Shown in pieces: positions 48,806 through 58,612 of a stretch of DNA of 64,000 bases. The position numbers and the translations under genes were made by a program. The stretch lies in assembly GCF_001591805.1 (NCBI RefSeq), contig NZ_BCVP01000012.1:186001-250000 (forward strand), written 5' to 3'. The stretch is from Neobacillus novalis NBRC 102450. GTDB lineage: Bacteria; Bacillota; Bacilli; Bacillales; Cytobacillaceae. Below the pieces are notes generated by a model. It was not told the DNA's origin, ran no database searches, and saw only the letters and a list, made by a program, of their open reading frames with translations. The stretch's first letter is position 1. Each line of letters begins with the position of its first letter.

Positions 48806-49702
48806 TTAAAGTGCCGGCCATTTAATGTCGGCTGCTTTTTCAAACCTCATTTCAACATCATGCCAATTAACAATATTCCACCATTTGTCCACGTATTCAG
48901 CCCTGTTATTTTTGTATTGGAGATAATAGGCATGCTCCCAAACATCGAGGACAAGAAGCGGGATCGTGTCCCACTGGGTCAGGAGCATATGCCGTTCCGA
49001 TTGTAATACCTCTAAATGTCTTGCCCTTGATGACCAAACTAAAAGGGCCCAGCCGACACCTTCAACTTGTTTAGCCGCTTCTGAAAATTGGTTTCTAAAA
49101 GCGGAGAAGCTGCCAAAATATTGGTCTATTTCTTCTTTAAGGAGGCCACTAGGCATTCCACCGCCATTTGGGCTCATGTTTTTCCAAAAAATCGTATGAA
49201 GATAATGCCCTGACCCGTGAAAGGCAAGCTCTCTAGACCAATGCTTTATCAATGAAAAATCATTTGTCTCCCTTGCTTTCTTTAGCTTAAGTTCAGCTTT
49301 ATTTAACCCATCAACATAGGCCTGGTGGTGCTTCTCGTGATGCAGTTTCATTATTTCTTCTGATATATAGGGCTCTAATCCATTAGAGGAGTAAGGAAGC
49401 TCTGGGAGCGAATGACCACCTGGTGGAATATGTTTTTCAACTACCCAAATGGCTCCAATCCCTTTTTCTTGTTTTCTTTTAAAATAATCTTCCAAATGTT
49501 CATGGATATGCTCAGCTTTTGTTTGAAGGAATAGGAGCTCCTCATTTGATAAGTCGCGGTCTGTGCTTTCAATCAGTTCGGCAAAATCATCAAGCTTTTC
49601 CCAAAGCTCAGAGTCTTGGCTAACCTTCTCAGAATTTAAAAACTGTTTCATTTGCTCATTCCATTCAAATAGATCATGGACATATCGACTAAACCGATCC
49701 AT
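48806..49702 (-). CDS. sodF: Long-form Fe/Mn superoxide dismutase
   Basis: Dismutates superoxide. The 298-aa protein has an extra N-terminal helical domain of about 95 residues, then the conventional fold with metal ligands at His121, His169, Asp253 and His257 in LHHEKHHQAYV, GHYLHTIFW and LDVWEHAYYL. No signal peptide is seen. The extended form is known in spore formers. In B. subtilis this slot, between dacB and ypuI, has no superoxide dismutase. The metal cannot be decided from sequence. Confidence 0.88.
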   Translation of the reverse strand: MDRFSRYVHDLFEWNEQMKQFLNSEKVSQDSELWEKLDDFAELIESTDRDLSNEELLFLQTKAEHIHEHLEDYFKRKQEKGIGAIWVVEKHIPPGGHSLPELPYSSNGLEPYISEEIMKLHHEKHHQAYVDGLNKAELKLKKARETNDFSLIKHWSRELAFHGSGHYLHTIFWKNMSPNGGGMPSGLLKEEIDQYFGSFSAFRNQFSEAAKQVEGVGWALLVWSSRARHLEVLQSERHMLLTQWDTIPLLVLDVWEHAYYLQYKNNRAEYVDKWWNIVNWHDVEMRFEKAADIKWPAL

Positions 49703-49792
49703 CTTACCCCCCCATACCGTTGCTGTTTTACCGCTTGAATTTGGTAGTCTACCTAAATGGTATGATAGCTAAGATTTTTTAAGAACGGATAA

Positions 49793-49822
49793 AAGGCTGC
49801 CCCGTTAAAAAGGACAGCCATT
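49793..49822 (-). terminator. ypuI intrinsic terminator
   Basis: Minus strand GGCTGTCC and GGGCAGCC pair with one G-U contact across a nine-base loop, then TTTTA. Confidence 0.75.
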
Positions 49823-49830
49823 TCGAAAGA

Positions 49831-50319
49831 TTATTTTGTTTGAATCATTTTTGTCCGGTAATCTGTTTCATAATACTCAAGTTCTTCTCTAATCCGCTGG
49901 AATTCACCTTCAAGACTATTTAGCAGACGGGCTATGCTAGCCGGGACATTTCGATAAAACTTAATGGAATTCCTGCCTGTGTAGGCGGACCTACTGTCTT
50001 CAAACCAGGCATCATTCTTTGGTGAGAAAAACTCTTCAATACATTGATGATAAATTTTGTACAGCGTCTTTTCCGCTGCCGCTTTTTGAAAAGGTTCACA
50101 TTGCAAAATAATCGAGCAGGCATCCAAGCCTTCCTCACTATACACGATAAGTCTACGTAAATTTGCAAAGATTAACTTCGTATAGGTCCGGTCATCCTCG
50201 ATATCTTCAATCAACTTTGTTATTGTTGTTTCATTAAGGAAGTCCTCTAAAGTTGTAATAGTCTTACTTAGAAACTCTTTTACATCGTTTAGTTGTGAAT
50301 TTACTAACCTATTCCCCAT
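49831..50319 (-). CDS. ypuI: YpuI-like protein (DUF3907)
   Basis: 162-residue soluble protein, largely helical by composition, beginning MGNRLVNSQLNDVKEFLSK, with FYRNVPASIARLLNSLEGEF near its end. Position between dacB and scpB matches B. subtilis ypuI. GGGGGG lies just upstream of the ATG, immediately next to a repeat. Function is unknown. Confidence 0.8.
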   Translation of the reverse strand: MGNRLVNSQLNDVKEFLSKTITTLEDFLNETTITKLIEDIEDDRTYTKLIFANLRRLIVYSEEGLDACSIILQCEPFQKAAAEKTLYKIYHQCIEEFFSPKNDAWFEDSRSAYTGRNSIKFYRNVPASIARLLNSLEGEFQRIREELEYYETDYRTKMIQTK

Positions 50320-50330
50320 CGTTACCCCCC

Positions 50331-50377
50331 TCGTCTAGCTCCACTTCATACGCTGCTAAACGTCCGCTTCCGCTTTT
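50331..50377 (-). repeat. Dispersed palindromic repeat, short copy
   Basis: Read on the minus strand, this 47-bp unit starts AAAAGCGGAAGCGGACG and ends TGGAGCTAGACGA. It shares both ends with the 29531 copy but lacks its central body. It occupies most of the gap before ypuI. Confidence 0.75.
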
Positions 50378-50378
50378 C

Positions 50379-50798
50379 TTATTTCGGCTGCATGATAAAC
50401 TCAAGCGGCGAACGAAGCTGATAACCTTTATTTTGTTTAAGAGCTAGAAATATTTCAGGCAGTTTATCAAAATTAATATCTTGAAAATAGGATGCAAACT
50501 CATACTTGGAATTGATATAGAGGCGCTTCCGTCTGCGCAAACCAGGATTTTTCAACAGGCAGACAAGTGCCACGATATCCTTGAACTGGACCTCATTTCC
50601 GTCTTGAAGCATGATTGAGTTTTGTTCGTACGGAGTAAATTCCTGAATAATTTCATCAAAATAACGAACATAAAGAACGTGAAGTGTTTTTTCCTCGCCG
50701 TCCTCGGTAAACGTAACCTCACTCCGGTTAAAAAAGTCCTCCGAAGTATTTGATTGTTCCTTTTCTAATTCAAACCCTCTACACTCTTTAATTAGCAA
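50379..50798 (-). CDS. Unrecognised protein between scpB and ypuI
   Basis: I do not recognise this 139-residue protein. The start used is a TTG at 50798, because AAGGAG sits ten bases upstream; an ATG 18 codons earlier has no site. It is acidic in its first half (SEDFFNRSEVTFTEDGEEK), then has a basic patch GLRRRKRLY and aromatic-rich segments (YINSKYEFASYFQDINF). No membrane helix or cysteine pair is visible. It has the codon style of its neighbours and may be cotranscribed with scpB or ypuI. Confidence 0.65.
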   Translation of the reverse strand: MLIKECRGFELEKEQSNTSEDFFNRSEVTFTEDGEEKTLHVLYVRYFDEIIQEFTPYEQNSIMLQDGNEVQFKDIVALVCLLKNPGLRRRKRLYINSKYEFASYFQDINFDKLPEIFLALKQNKGYQLRSPLEFIMQPK

Positions 50799-50902
50799 CT
50801 TAATCCCGCTCCTTATCGAAATGCTCATTCCATTTATGACAGTAAAAACCATTTTAAAAACATATACTTATTTTAACATAAATTTTGATTGTCGTTTGAA
50901 GA

Positions 50903-51490
50903 TTAAGAATTAATCGTTTCCTGAAACTTAGAAAAGAATAAATCGGCTTCCTCTTGAATATATTCATCTTCCACTTTTTCGGGGAGCTGTGGAAGCTCCT
51001 TCAAGCTTTTTAGACCAAAATAATCGAGAAACTCTTTCGTTGTACCGTATAAATAAGCTCTGCCGGTGCCTTCCGCCCGGCCGACATCTGATATTAACAC
51101 TTTTGATATTAGTGTATGTAAGGGCCGCTCTGTTTTCACACCGCGAATTTCTTCAATTTCCGCTCTAGTAATCGGCTGTTTATAGGCAATGATTGCCAAC
51201 GTCTCTAAAGCTGCTTGAGACAAAGTCGATGTATGCGGGGAATCTACCAGCTTCTTTAAATAGACCGCATTTTCTTTCTTGGTTGCAAGCTGATAGGTAC
51301 CAGCCAGCTGGACAACCATGATTCCTCTTTTGTCATCTCGGTCATATTCTTTTTTTAAATCCTCAATGATTTCACTAGCCTTTAGCTCGTCTACATCTAG
51401 GACCTCTGCTAATTGCTTTAACGAAAGCCCTTCATCACCAGCTGCAAATAAAAGGCTTTCGATAATGCTCGACCAATTAATAATATCCAA
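50903..51490 (-). CDS. scpB: Condensin subunit ScpB
   Basis: Winged-helix component of the SMC-ScpAB condensin that organises and segregates chromosomes. The 195-aa protein shows [47 protein letters not shown] and [21 protein letters not shown], all family signatures. It follows scpA by 18 bases. Confidence 0.95.
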   Translation of the reverse strand: MDIINWSSIIESLLFAAGDEGLSLKQLAEVLDVDELKASEIIEDLKKEYDRDDKRGIMVVQLAGTYQLATKKENAVYLKKLVDSPHTSTLSQAALETLAIIAYKQPITRAEIEEIRGVKTERPLHTLISKVLISDVGRAEGTGRAYLYGTTKEFLDYFGLKSLKELPQLPEKVEDEYIQEEADLFFSKFQETINS

Positions 51491-51508
51491 CCAAATCTAT
51501 CCTTTCCT

Positions 51509-52249
51509 TTAAAAAGCTTCTACATAAATATCTCCAAAATTTTCTTGCTGCCAGACGTCAATTTCTTTCCTTTTGATCAGCTCCAAAACGGCCAAAAAAG
51601 TAACGACTTTATGACCCTTGGCTGGAAAGGGAAATAAATCATTAAAATTCTTTCGCCCTTTAAGCTGTTTTAATTCATCCATTATTTCCGTCATTCTTGT
51701 TTCAATTGATATTTCATGGCGGGTAATTTTGGCCGCCATGGGGCGCTGAAGTTTCTTTCGTCGTAATAATTTTTGAAAAGCAGCCAGCATATCATAAAGA
51801 GAGACATTTAACTCTGACTTTCCAGGCTGAAGCCCCTTTGCAAAATCCGATAGGTCGCTTGGTGGTTTTGTATACATTAAGCCGCGCTCTTCTTCCATTG
51901 ATTTTAAATCATGCGCAGCCTCTTTGTATTTCCGATACTCTATTAAACGCTCAACAAGTTCATCCCTAGGATCGTCCTCAAAGGACACTTCCAGGTCCTC
52001 GTCAGCGAACACCTCTTCATTCTTTGGTAAAAGCATTTTACTCTTAATCGCAAGCAACGTAGCAGCCATTACCAAAAACTCACTTGCGACATCAAGTTTT
52101 AGCTCCGTCATTGTTTTAATATAGATTAAATATTGTTCCGTAATTTGAGAAACTGGAATATCATATATATCAATTTCGAGCCGGTTAATTAAATGGAGCA
52201 GCAGATCTAGCGGCCCTTCAAACGCATCAATTTTCACCTGATACGGCAT
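51509..52249 (-). CDS. scpA: Condensin subunit ScpA
   Basis: Kleisin subunit that bridges the SMC heads. The 246-aa protein starts MPYQVKIDAFEGPLDLLLHLI, the N-terminal kleisin helix-turn-helix, and has the conserved middle DVASEFLVMAATLLAIKSKMLLP. The C-terminal winged-helix domain ends in ELIKRKEIDVWQQENFGDI. It leads scpA-scpB. Confidence 0.96.
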   Translation of the reverse strand: MPYQVKIDAFEGPLDLLLHLINRLEIDIYDIPVSQITEQYLIYIKTMTELKLDVASEFLVMAATLLAIKSKMLLPKNEEVFADEDLEVSFEDDPRDELVERLIEYRKYKEAAHDLKSMEEERGLMYTKPPSDLSDFAKGLQPGKSELNVSLYDMLAAFQKLLRRKKLQRPMAAKITRHEISIETRMTEIMDELKQLKGRKNFNDLFPFPAKGHKVVTFLAVLELIKRKEIDVWQQENFGDIYVEAF

Positions 52250-52457
52250 TATCTCTCACCAAAATTCTAAAAAAATTTTAATTGATTACTTATTTACTGC
52301 GACTATAAATAGTATAGAGGATTCAATTAGGTTATCCAATAGAAAAATAACCCTAGAGGGGCTTTATTACGAAAACGTGATGTTTGCCCATAACAATGGA
52401 CAATTTTCTTACATATGATGACAAGGAAAAGAACAAAACATTTTAGGAGGAATAAAT

Positions 52458-52544
52458 ATGGATGGCGGTTTCGGAGCGGGTTTTGCATTAATCGTTGTTC
52501 TATTCATTTTGTTAATTATCGTTGGGGCTTCCTGGGTCTATTAA
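52458..52544 (+). CDS. YjcZ-family small spore peptide
   Basis: A 28-aa peptide, reading MDGGFGAGFALIVVLFILL and ending IIVGASWVY, with AGGAGG upstream and a terminator 75 bases downstream. The glycine-rich start and single hydrophobic helix match the YjcZ family of sporulation peptides found in many Bacillus genomes. It stands on the plus strand between scpA and ypuF. Confidence 0.85.
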   Translation: MDGGFGAGFALIVVLFILLIIVGASWVY

Positions 52545-52618
52545 TATAAAAAATACGGAAGTACCTGCATAGTTAGCACAGTCCCACCTGAGGACTGACA
52601 ATATTGATTAGAATAAGA

Positions 52619-52648
52619 GGAAACCCGTCTATCCTGACGGGTTTTTTT
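52619..52648 (+). terminator. Terminator after the YjcZ-type peptide gene
   Basis: AAACCCGTC and GACGGGTTT form a stem followed by TTTTTTT. Confidence 0.85.
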
Positions 52649-52718
52649 ATGCCTTTTAACCAATGAATTGGCCCGTGTGTGATAAACTGGATATAAACCA
52701 CTTTATTAGGGGGATTAT

Positions 52719-53228
52719 ATGTATCCGCAAGAATACATTCAATTTTTAACCCATTTTCATGGTGACAGAGATTATTTTGAGTGTCATGAAGTACTTGAAG
52801 AATTATGGAAAAAGACAGATTCCGGCAACAAAGATTCCAGCTGGGTCGGACTTATTCTATTAGCCGTTTCTACTTATCATCACCGCAGAGGTAATTTTAA
52901 TGGGGCGAAACGAACATTAGAAAAAGCGTTAAAGATTTTTGAAACGCCGGCCAATCTTGGTTTAGATACACAGCAGCTTAACAAATTGTTATCAGAACGA
53001 TTATCGCTAATTGATACAGAAGCTGCCTATACCAGCTTTGAATTACCAATCTGTGACCCAGTCTTGTTAGAAGTATGTAAAAAATCCTCTGCCAGCGCTG
53101 GATTGGTTTGGGGGCAAGGAAGTGACATTACGAATATGAGCCTCATTCATCGCCATAAACTAAGGGACAGAACAGACGTTATTCGAGAGCGAGATCAGTC
53201 ATTAAAGAGGCGAAAAGGCAGCGAATAA
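52719..53228 (+). CDS. ypuF: DUF309 protein YpuF
   Basis: 169-residue helical protein starting MYPQEYIQFLTHFHGDRDYFECHEVLEELWK, the hallmark of the DUF309 family, where the HxxxDYFECHExLE helix recurs. GGGGGA lies upstream. It converges on ribT and shares a terminator with it. Function is unknown. Confidence 0.87.
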   Translation: MYPQEYIQFLTHFHGDRDYFECHEVLEELWKKTDSGNKDSSWVGLILLAVSTYHHRRGNFNGAKRTLEKALKIFETPANLGLDTQQLNKLLSERLSLIDTEAAYTSFELPICDPVLLEVCKKSSASAGLVWGQGSDITNMSLIHRHKLRDRTDVIRERDQSLKRRKGSE

Positions 53229-53247
53229 AATTTACTCGCTGCCTTTT
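53213..53247 (+). terminator. ypuF terminator
   Basis: AAAAGGCAGCGA pairs with TCGCTGCCTTTT around an 11-base loop; it overlaps the ypuF stop and could also act for convergent transcription. Confidence 0.8.
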
Positions 53248-53354
53248 GGTAAAGGGGCGGAGCGCCACATAAACGAATCAGTAGAGCCCAGCTTAACCTT
53301 GATATACAATTTTGGACAATGAATGATGTGAAGCAAAGCTCTGCTCACACCGCC

Positions 53355-53705
<351 letters not shown>

Positions 53706-53873
53706 TTAGATCCCTCATTATATCAAATAAACCGATGAAATCCCTGGTTTAGCAATAGTATATTTTTTCCAAATAAATCATTAATAAACCTTATTCATTA
53801 TATGTAGTTGAATTTATAATGTTTCTCTTAATCACAATCATACAGAATAAATGGCAAATCATCAATGAATAAT
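53706..53873. other. Gap between ribT and a small membrane ORF
   Basis: AT-rich sequence where B. subtilis has the riboflavin operon and its neighbours. I see no gene, riboswitch or terminator here. Confidence 0.6.
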
Positions 53874-53972
53874 CTAGCTATGATTAGGTCCAATAAAAAT
53901 CCAGTAGATCATTCCCCAAATTACGGATAGCCCGATAAGTATGCTAAATAAGATCCAGTTGTTCCTTTTCAT
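53874..53972 (-). CDS. Small membrane peptide
   Basis: A 32-aa peptide starting MKRNNWILFSILIGLSVIWG and ending YWIFIGPNHS, with GGAGG ten bases before the ATG. It is basic at the N-terminus and has one hydrophobic helix covering about residues 6-27. I do not recognise a named family. It is too short for most gene finders. The strong ribosome site argues that it is real. Confidence 0.6.
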   Translation of the reverse strand: MKRNNWILFSILIGLSVIWGMIYWIFIGPNHS

Positions 53973-54188
53973 TAAAAACTTTCCTCCAACAAGAGTTCTT
54001 CTGTCCTTCATTCTACACCATCTAACAGAAATAATCTATTTTCTCTTACAAAATTTGCATTTCAACCAGTAAAGTTTTAAAATCTATGAAACTTCTAAGT
54101 TAAATTATACGTTTATATTATTGGTTTCGGTTATATTAATAAATGAATACTCTCTTGACTAACATGAGATTACCCAAGGAGGCAAACA
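53973..54188. other. Intergenic region upstream of ypuA and the small ORF
   Basis: About 216 bases between two divergent genes, AT-rich. It must hold promoters for both, but no confident sigma consensus was found. AAGGAGG precedes ypuA. Confidence 0.5.
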
Positions 54189-55052
54189 ATGAAAAAAGTA
54201 CTTATTATGCTAATTACCACTTTTATGCTCGCAGTTCCTCTCCGGGGCTTAGCCGACATGGCTGAGGGCGACATGATTGTCACATTAGGCGAAAATTTAA
54301 CAACAGAGCAAAAAAACAAGTTATTATCAGAAATGGGTGCACCGGAGGATGTTCAAATCGTTCCAGTCTCAAATCAGGAAGAACATCAATATTTAGGGAA
54401 ATATGTAGCCAAATCTTTAATTGGCACTAAGGCAATCTCTTCCTCAGCGATTACCATGGCACCAAAGGGTTCCGGGATTACCGTTAAAACCAAGAATATC
54501 AATTGGGTTACTGATGAAATGTATGTGAATGCGCTGATTACGGCGGGAGTCAAGGATGCGGATATTTATATTACGGCACCAATTGCCGTTTCTGGAACCG
54601 CTGCGTTAACAGGCATTATTAAAGCCTACGAAATTTCAGCAGATAAAACCATTCCTGAGGAAGTTAAACAGGCGGCAAACCAAGAGATGGTTGAAACTGC
54701 CAAATTGGGCGACTCCATCGGTGATAAGAATGCCGCGGCATTAATTGCCAAAGTAAAAGAAGAAATCGCCAAGAAAAAACCGAAAAACGATGAGGAATTA
54801 CGAAAAATCATCGATCAAGCGGCTAAGGATTTAAACGTTAAGCTTAGCGATAAGGAAATGCAAAGACTCCTTGACTTTTTTAATAAGCTAAAGGATTTGA
54901 ATATCGACTGGAAACAAGTAAGCGATCAGCTGAATAAAGCAAAAGACCGCATTTCTAAATTTCTTCAATCCGAAGAGGGACAAGGTTTCTTTGAAAAAAT
55001 CAAGCAATTCTTTATTTGGCTGATTGATGCGATTAAATCTCTCTTCTCTTAA
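54189..55052 (+). CDS. ypuA: Secreted DUF1002 protein YpuA
   Basis: 287-residue secreted protein. A signal peptide (about residues 1-22, ending LRGLA) is followed by a DUF1002 domain with VTLGENLTTEQKNKLLSEMG and KNINWVTDEMYVNALITAGVKDADIYITAPIAVSGTAAL split over about residues 100-142. A Lys/Glu-rich helical C-terminus ends in an amphipathic WLIDAIKSLF. Function is unknown. It is next to convergent lysA, as in B. subtilis. Confidence 0.87.
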   Translation: MKKVLIMLITTFMLAVPLRGLADMAEGDMIVTLGENLTTEQKNKLLSEMGAPEDVQIVPVSNQEEHQYLGKYVAKSLIGTKAISSSAITMAPKGSGITVKTKNINWVTDEMYVNALITAGVKDADIYITAPIAVSGTAALTGIIKAYEISADKTIPEEVKQAANQEMVETAKLGDSIGDKNAAALIAKVKEEIAKKKPKNDEELRKIIDQAAKDLNVKLSDKEMQRLLDFFNKLKDLNIDWKQVSDQLNKAKDRISKFLQSEEGQGFFEKIKQFFIWLIDAIKSLFS

Positions 55053-55060
55053 TTTGTTGA

Positions 55061-55089
55061 AAAAGCTGCCGGATTACACGGCAGCTTTT
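55061..55089. terminator. Bidirectional terminator of ypuA and lysA
   Basis: AAAAGCTGCCG GATTACA CGGCAGCTTTT is a perfect 11-bp stem flanked by A and T residues, between convergent genes. Confidence 0.85.
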
Positions 55090-55090
55090 C

Positions 55091-56395
55091 TTATTTTAAT
55101 GGTAAGTCAAGTCTTACTAAGTCCTCATAGGTCTCTCTTTTTACTACTTGAGTGGCTTTTCCGTTCTCTACAAATACAACCGCTGGACGAGGGATCCGGT
55201 TATAGTTGTTTGACATGGAATAACCATAGGCACCCGTACAAAACACCGCAAGAATTTCATCTTCCCCTGTTTCTGGCAAAGGTAAATCCCAAATCAGCAT
55301 ATCGCCTGATTCGCAGCACTTTCCAGCAATCGAAACCGTCTCATTCGCCCGTGCTAATGGTTTTTTCGCCAGAACCGCTTCATATTTTGCTTGGTAAAGA
55401 GCAGGTCTAATATTATCACTCATTCCGCCATCAACAGCTAAATATTTCCTCACACCAGGAACATCTTTTGAAGAACCTACTTGATATAACGTAATACCCG
55501 CATCCCCAACAAGCGAGCGGCCTGGTTCAATCCATATTTCCGGCATTTTCAAAGAAGATTGACTAGTCAATTTTTTAACCTCTTTGATTATTTCGCTCAC
55601 ATAATGTGAGGGAGGGATCGGTTCATCCTCTTTTGTATAACGGATACCAAATCCTCCTCCCAAGTTTAATACCTTTGCTTCGAAGCCAAGCTCATTTTTC
55701 CAGACTGCCATTTGTTCAACAATTTTCTTTGCCGCAAGTAAGAAACCAGTGGTTTCAAATATTTGCGAACCAATGTGGCAATGAAGTCCAAGAACCTCAA
55801 AATGTTCAAATTGAAGGGCTGTGATTAACGCCGTTCCTGCTTGACCATTTTGAAGGTCAAAACCAAATTTTGAATCTTCCTGCCCGGTTAAAATGTAATC
55901 ATGTGTATGGGCTTCAATTCCCGGGGTTACCCGTAATAGGATGTTAACTTTAACGTTTTTCTCTTGGCAAATAGATTTTAATAGTTCCATTTCGAAAAAA
56001 TTATCGACTACAATACAGCCGATTCTGTTGTCCAATGCCATTTCCAATTCTTCTTTGCTTTTATTGTTTCCGTGAAAGTGAATTCTCTCAGGCGGAAATC
56101 CGGCAGCTAAAGCTGTATATAATTCCCCTCCGGAAACAACATCAAGTGATAAGCCTTCCTCTTCTGCTAGCTGCACCATTGCCACAGTCGAAAAGGCCTT
56201 GCTTGCATATGCTACTTGAGAGTTTATGTTTTGCTCTTCAAAGGCATGCTTAAACCCCCGTGCTCGTTCCCTCATTAATGCAACATCATAAACATATAGT
56301 GGTGTTCCAAAATCTCGAGTTAATTCTATCGTATCAACTCCGCCTATTTCCAAATTCCCAGCTTTATTTACGCCAGTTGTTCCGTAATAATACAT
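55091..56395 (-). CDS. lysA: Diaminopimelate decarboxylase
   Basis: PLP-dependent final step of lysine synthesis, acting on meso-diaminopimelate. The 434-aa protein has VAYASKAFS with the PLP lysine, GLSLDVVSGGEL, HGNNKSKEEL, LGLHCHIGSQIF, GGGFGIRY, EPGRSLVGDAG, and CESGDML with the C-terminal substrate cysteine. The ATG at 56395 (MYYYGTTGVN) follows GGAAGGAA. Confidence 0.97.
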   Translation of the reverse strand: MYYYGTTGVNKAGNLEIGGVDTIELTRDFGTPLYVYDVALMRERARGFKHAFEEQNINSQVAYASKAFSTVAMVQLAEEEGLSLDVVSGGELYTALAAGFPPERIHFHGNNKSKEELEMALDNRIGCIVVDNFFEMELLKSICQEKNVKVNILLRVTPGIEAHTHDYILTGQEDSKFGFDLQNGQAGTALITALQFEHFEVLGLHCHIGSQIFETTGFLLAAKKIVEQMAVWKNELGFEAKVLNLGGGFGIRYTKEDEPIPPSHYVSEIIKEVKKLTSQSSLKMPEIWIEPGRSLVGDAGITLYQVGSSKDVPGVRKYLAVDGGMSDNIRPALYQAKYEAVLAKKPLARANETVSIAGKCCESGDMLIWDLPLPETGEDEILAVFCTGAYGYSMSNNYNRIPRPAVVFVENGKATQVVKRETYEDLVRLDLPLK

Positions 56396-56548
56396 TTCCT
56401 TCCCTCTCTCCACAACGACTCACAGTCTAAAAAGATAATAAATAAATAATAGACAGAATCCGCTAAAGAAACTGCCTATTTAAAATCCTTTATTTAATTA
56501 AAATACTTTAGCATAACAGCGGAAAAACCGCAATTATTTCTTACGTTT

Positions 56549-58030
56549 TTATCCTTTTGGCGGCTGTCGGAAGCGGTTCCTTGGATGCACAATACTCGGT
56601 CTCAGGTAAGAGCCTGGGATTGCCCTGCGGAAGACGATTTGTAAGAATCCCTTTGGCTCAAACGGAAGAAATGGCCAAAAATAAGGAGTATTAAGGGCCC
56701 GCATGTGAACAAGAAATAGAAATAGTAATGTGCCGCCAATGACAAAACCTGGCAGATGAAATGCTGCTGTCACAATCAAAAGCACCATTCTCGATATCTT
56801 ATTTGCCACTCCTAACTCATAGCTTGGAGTGGTAAATGTACCGATACCGGCAACTGCAACATAGAGGATAACCTCGGGTACAAATAAACCAACATCAATC
56901 GCAATTTGTCCAATCAATACCGCAGCAATTAAACCCATTGCTGTTGATAATGGTGTTGGCGTATGAATGGCAGCCATCCGTAAGAATTCTATCCCAAAAT
57001 CAGCTAATATTAGTTGAACTACAACCGGGATATTTGTTTGTTCATTTGGCCCAATAAAAGAGAGCTTTTCCGGTAACATACTAGGCTCTAACACAAATAA
57101 CATCCATAACGGAAGCAGAAATATCGACGTTAACACACCTAAAAAACGAGTCCAGCGTACAAAAGTACCAGCCGCAGGCGCTTCCCGAAATTCTTCAGCA
57201 TGCTGGACATGATGAAAGAATGTTGCCGGGGTGATGATCACACTTGGAGAAGTATCACAAAATATAACGACATGCCCCTCTAAGATATGCGCAGCTGCTA
57301 CATCCGCCCGCTCCGTATATCTTACAATCGGAAATGGATTCCATCCCTGCTTCACGATAAACTCTTCAAGCGTTTTATCCCCCATTGGGATTCCATCAAC
57401 ATCGATGGCTTGTAATTCTTTTCGAAGAATATTGAGTAAATCTGCATCTGCAACATCGGCCAAATAACCAAGTGCAACATCCGTTTTTGAACGTTTCCCC
57501 ACCTTTAACATTTCAAAGCGGAGCCGGCCATCACGAATTCGCCTTCTTGTTAACGCCGTATTCAAGACAATATTTTCGACAAAGCCATCACGGGCACCTC
57601 TGACAACCTTTTCTGTATCCGGCTCTTGAGGAGATCGCCCTGGATAGCTCCTTACGTCAATAATAAAAGCGGTTCTTTCCCCTTCCATTACGACGGCGAT
57701 TAATCCAGACAGGACCTGATCAACCACTGTATCAAGCATTTTCGTTTGTTCAACAGATTGATTCAAAAGCCGATTTTCAATCACCTTAAATAAATCTGTG
57801 GACAGTTTTTCATGATCATTGATTTCTACTAATTCTTCAATCAGTTGAATAATATAGAGGGTATCACATAAACCATTTACATAGTAAATGTGTACATCCT
57901 TTTTTAGAATCTTTAATTTCCTGATCCCTATATCAAAACTGACGCCAAGACCTGCACGTTGTTTCATATAGTGTTCAATTTCATGGACTGATTCGGGGAT
58001 TGGCCATTTCTGGTCCTGCATTTGTGTCAT
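56549..58030 (-). CDS. spoVAF: Stage V sporulation protein AF (GerA-family)
   Basis: Germinant-receptor A-subunit-like membrane protein in the spoVA operon. The 493-aa protein has the GerA-family cytosolic N-terminal domain, with the conserved [24 protein letters not shown] segment, then five or so membrane helices (about residues 290-440) and a basic C-terminal tail [11 protein letters not shown]. The ATG at 58030 (MTQMQDQKW) follows AAAGGAG, and it overlaps spoVAEa by 50 bases. Confidence 0.95.
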   Translation of the reverse strand: MTQMQDQKWPIPESVHEIEHYMKQRAGLGVSFDIGIRKLKILKKDVHIYYVNGLCDTLYIIQLIEELVEINDHEKLSTDLFKVIENRLLNQSVEQTKMLDTVVDQVLSGLIAVVMEGERTAFIIDVRSYPGRSPQEPDTEKVVRGARDGFVENIVLNTALTRRRIRDGRLRFEMLKVGKRSKTDVALGYLADVADADLLNILRKELQAIDVDGIPMGDKTLEEFIVKQGWNPFPIVRYTERADVAAAHILEGHVVIFCDTSPSVIITPATFFHHVQHAEEFREAPAAGTFVRWTRFLGVLTSIFLLPLWMLFVLEPSMLPEKLSFIGPNEQTNIPVVVQLILADFGIEFLRMAAIHTPTPLSTAMGLIAAVLIGQIAIDVGLFVPEVILYVAVAGIGTFTTPSYELGVANKISRMVLLIVTAAFHLPGFVIGGTLLFLFLVHMRALNTPYFWPFLPFEPKGFLQIVFRRAIPGSYLRPSIVHPRNRFRQPPKG

Positions 58031-58592
58031 AAAAACCACTCCTTTCAAGTATTAGCTGGACCGCTTTTTTCGTAATTGGGGAACCGACTTTGTAGGAGTC
58101 GCGCCTTGCCATTTTTCCGATATCACCAATTCCCACGATGAGTGGAACATCCAATTCATCAAGACAATAAACGGTATCTCCATTTATTCTCCCGGGTTCA
58201 AGTTCTGGTATACCAAATTTATCTACTCCATTTGAGGTTAACTCCCCGTCCCGGTCGATACTTACGTCAATCCTTGTCCATTCCTCATGCCTTGATTTTG
58301 CAGCAACTGCTATGACGCCTAAGACCTCGATTTCATTATGTAAAGCTACATATTTCAATGCGTTTTCACCTGCACCTTCACCGACAATCCCACTATCGTC
58401 AAACATCACCAATACCGGATCGTGTCGAGCTTTTTTAATTAAATGGACAATTTCCGGACCAGTTAATTTGGACGGATTCCCTTGAGAACTTGAAATACAG
58501 CGTCCGCCAATTTCATGCGCCACATGCTCAATCGCCTTTTTGGCATATTCATCACCGTCAGTAACTAAAATGACCCGCCTCCGAATACTCAT
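57981..58592 (-). CDS. spoVAEa: Stage V sporulation protein AEa
   Basis: Soluble SpoVA component of unknown biochemical role. The 203-aa protein starts [22 protein letters not shown], with [21 protein letters not shown] and [24 protein letters not shown]. Length equals the B. subtilis protein. It is separated from spoVAB by 90 bases and a palindromic repeat, in place of the spoVAC, spoVAD and spoVAEb genes expected there. Confidence 0.93.
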   Translation of the reverse strand: MSIRRRVILVTDGDEYAKKAIEHVAHEIGGRCISSSQGNPSKLTGPEIVHLIKKARHDPVLVMFDDSGIVGEGAGENALKYVALHNEIEVLGVIAVAAKSRHEEWTRIDVSIDRDGELTSNGVDKFGIPELEPGRINGDTVYCLDELDVPLIVGIGDIGKMARRDSYKVGSPITKKAVQLILERSGFYDTNAGPEMANPRISP

Positions 58593-58612
58593 CCTTTGAT
58601 GTCCTTTCTTAG

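Noticed and set aside
48582..48809. Plus-strand 75-aa ORF across the repeat
   Set aside because: It begins inside dacB on the opposite strand and crosses the dispersed repeat; no ribosome site.
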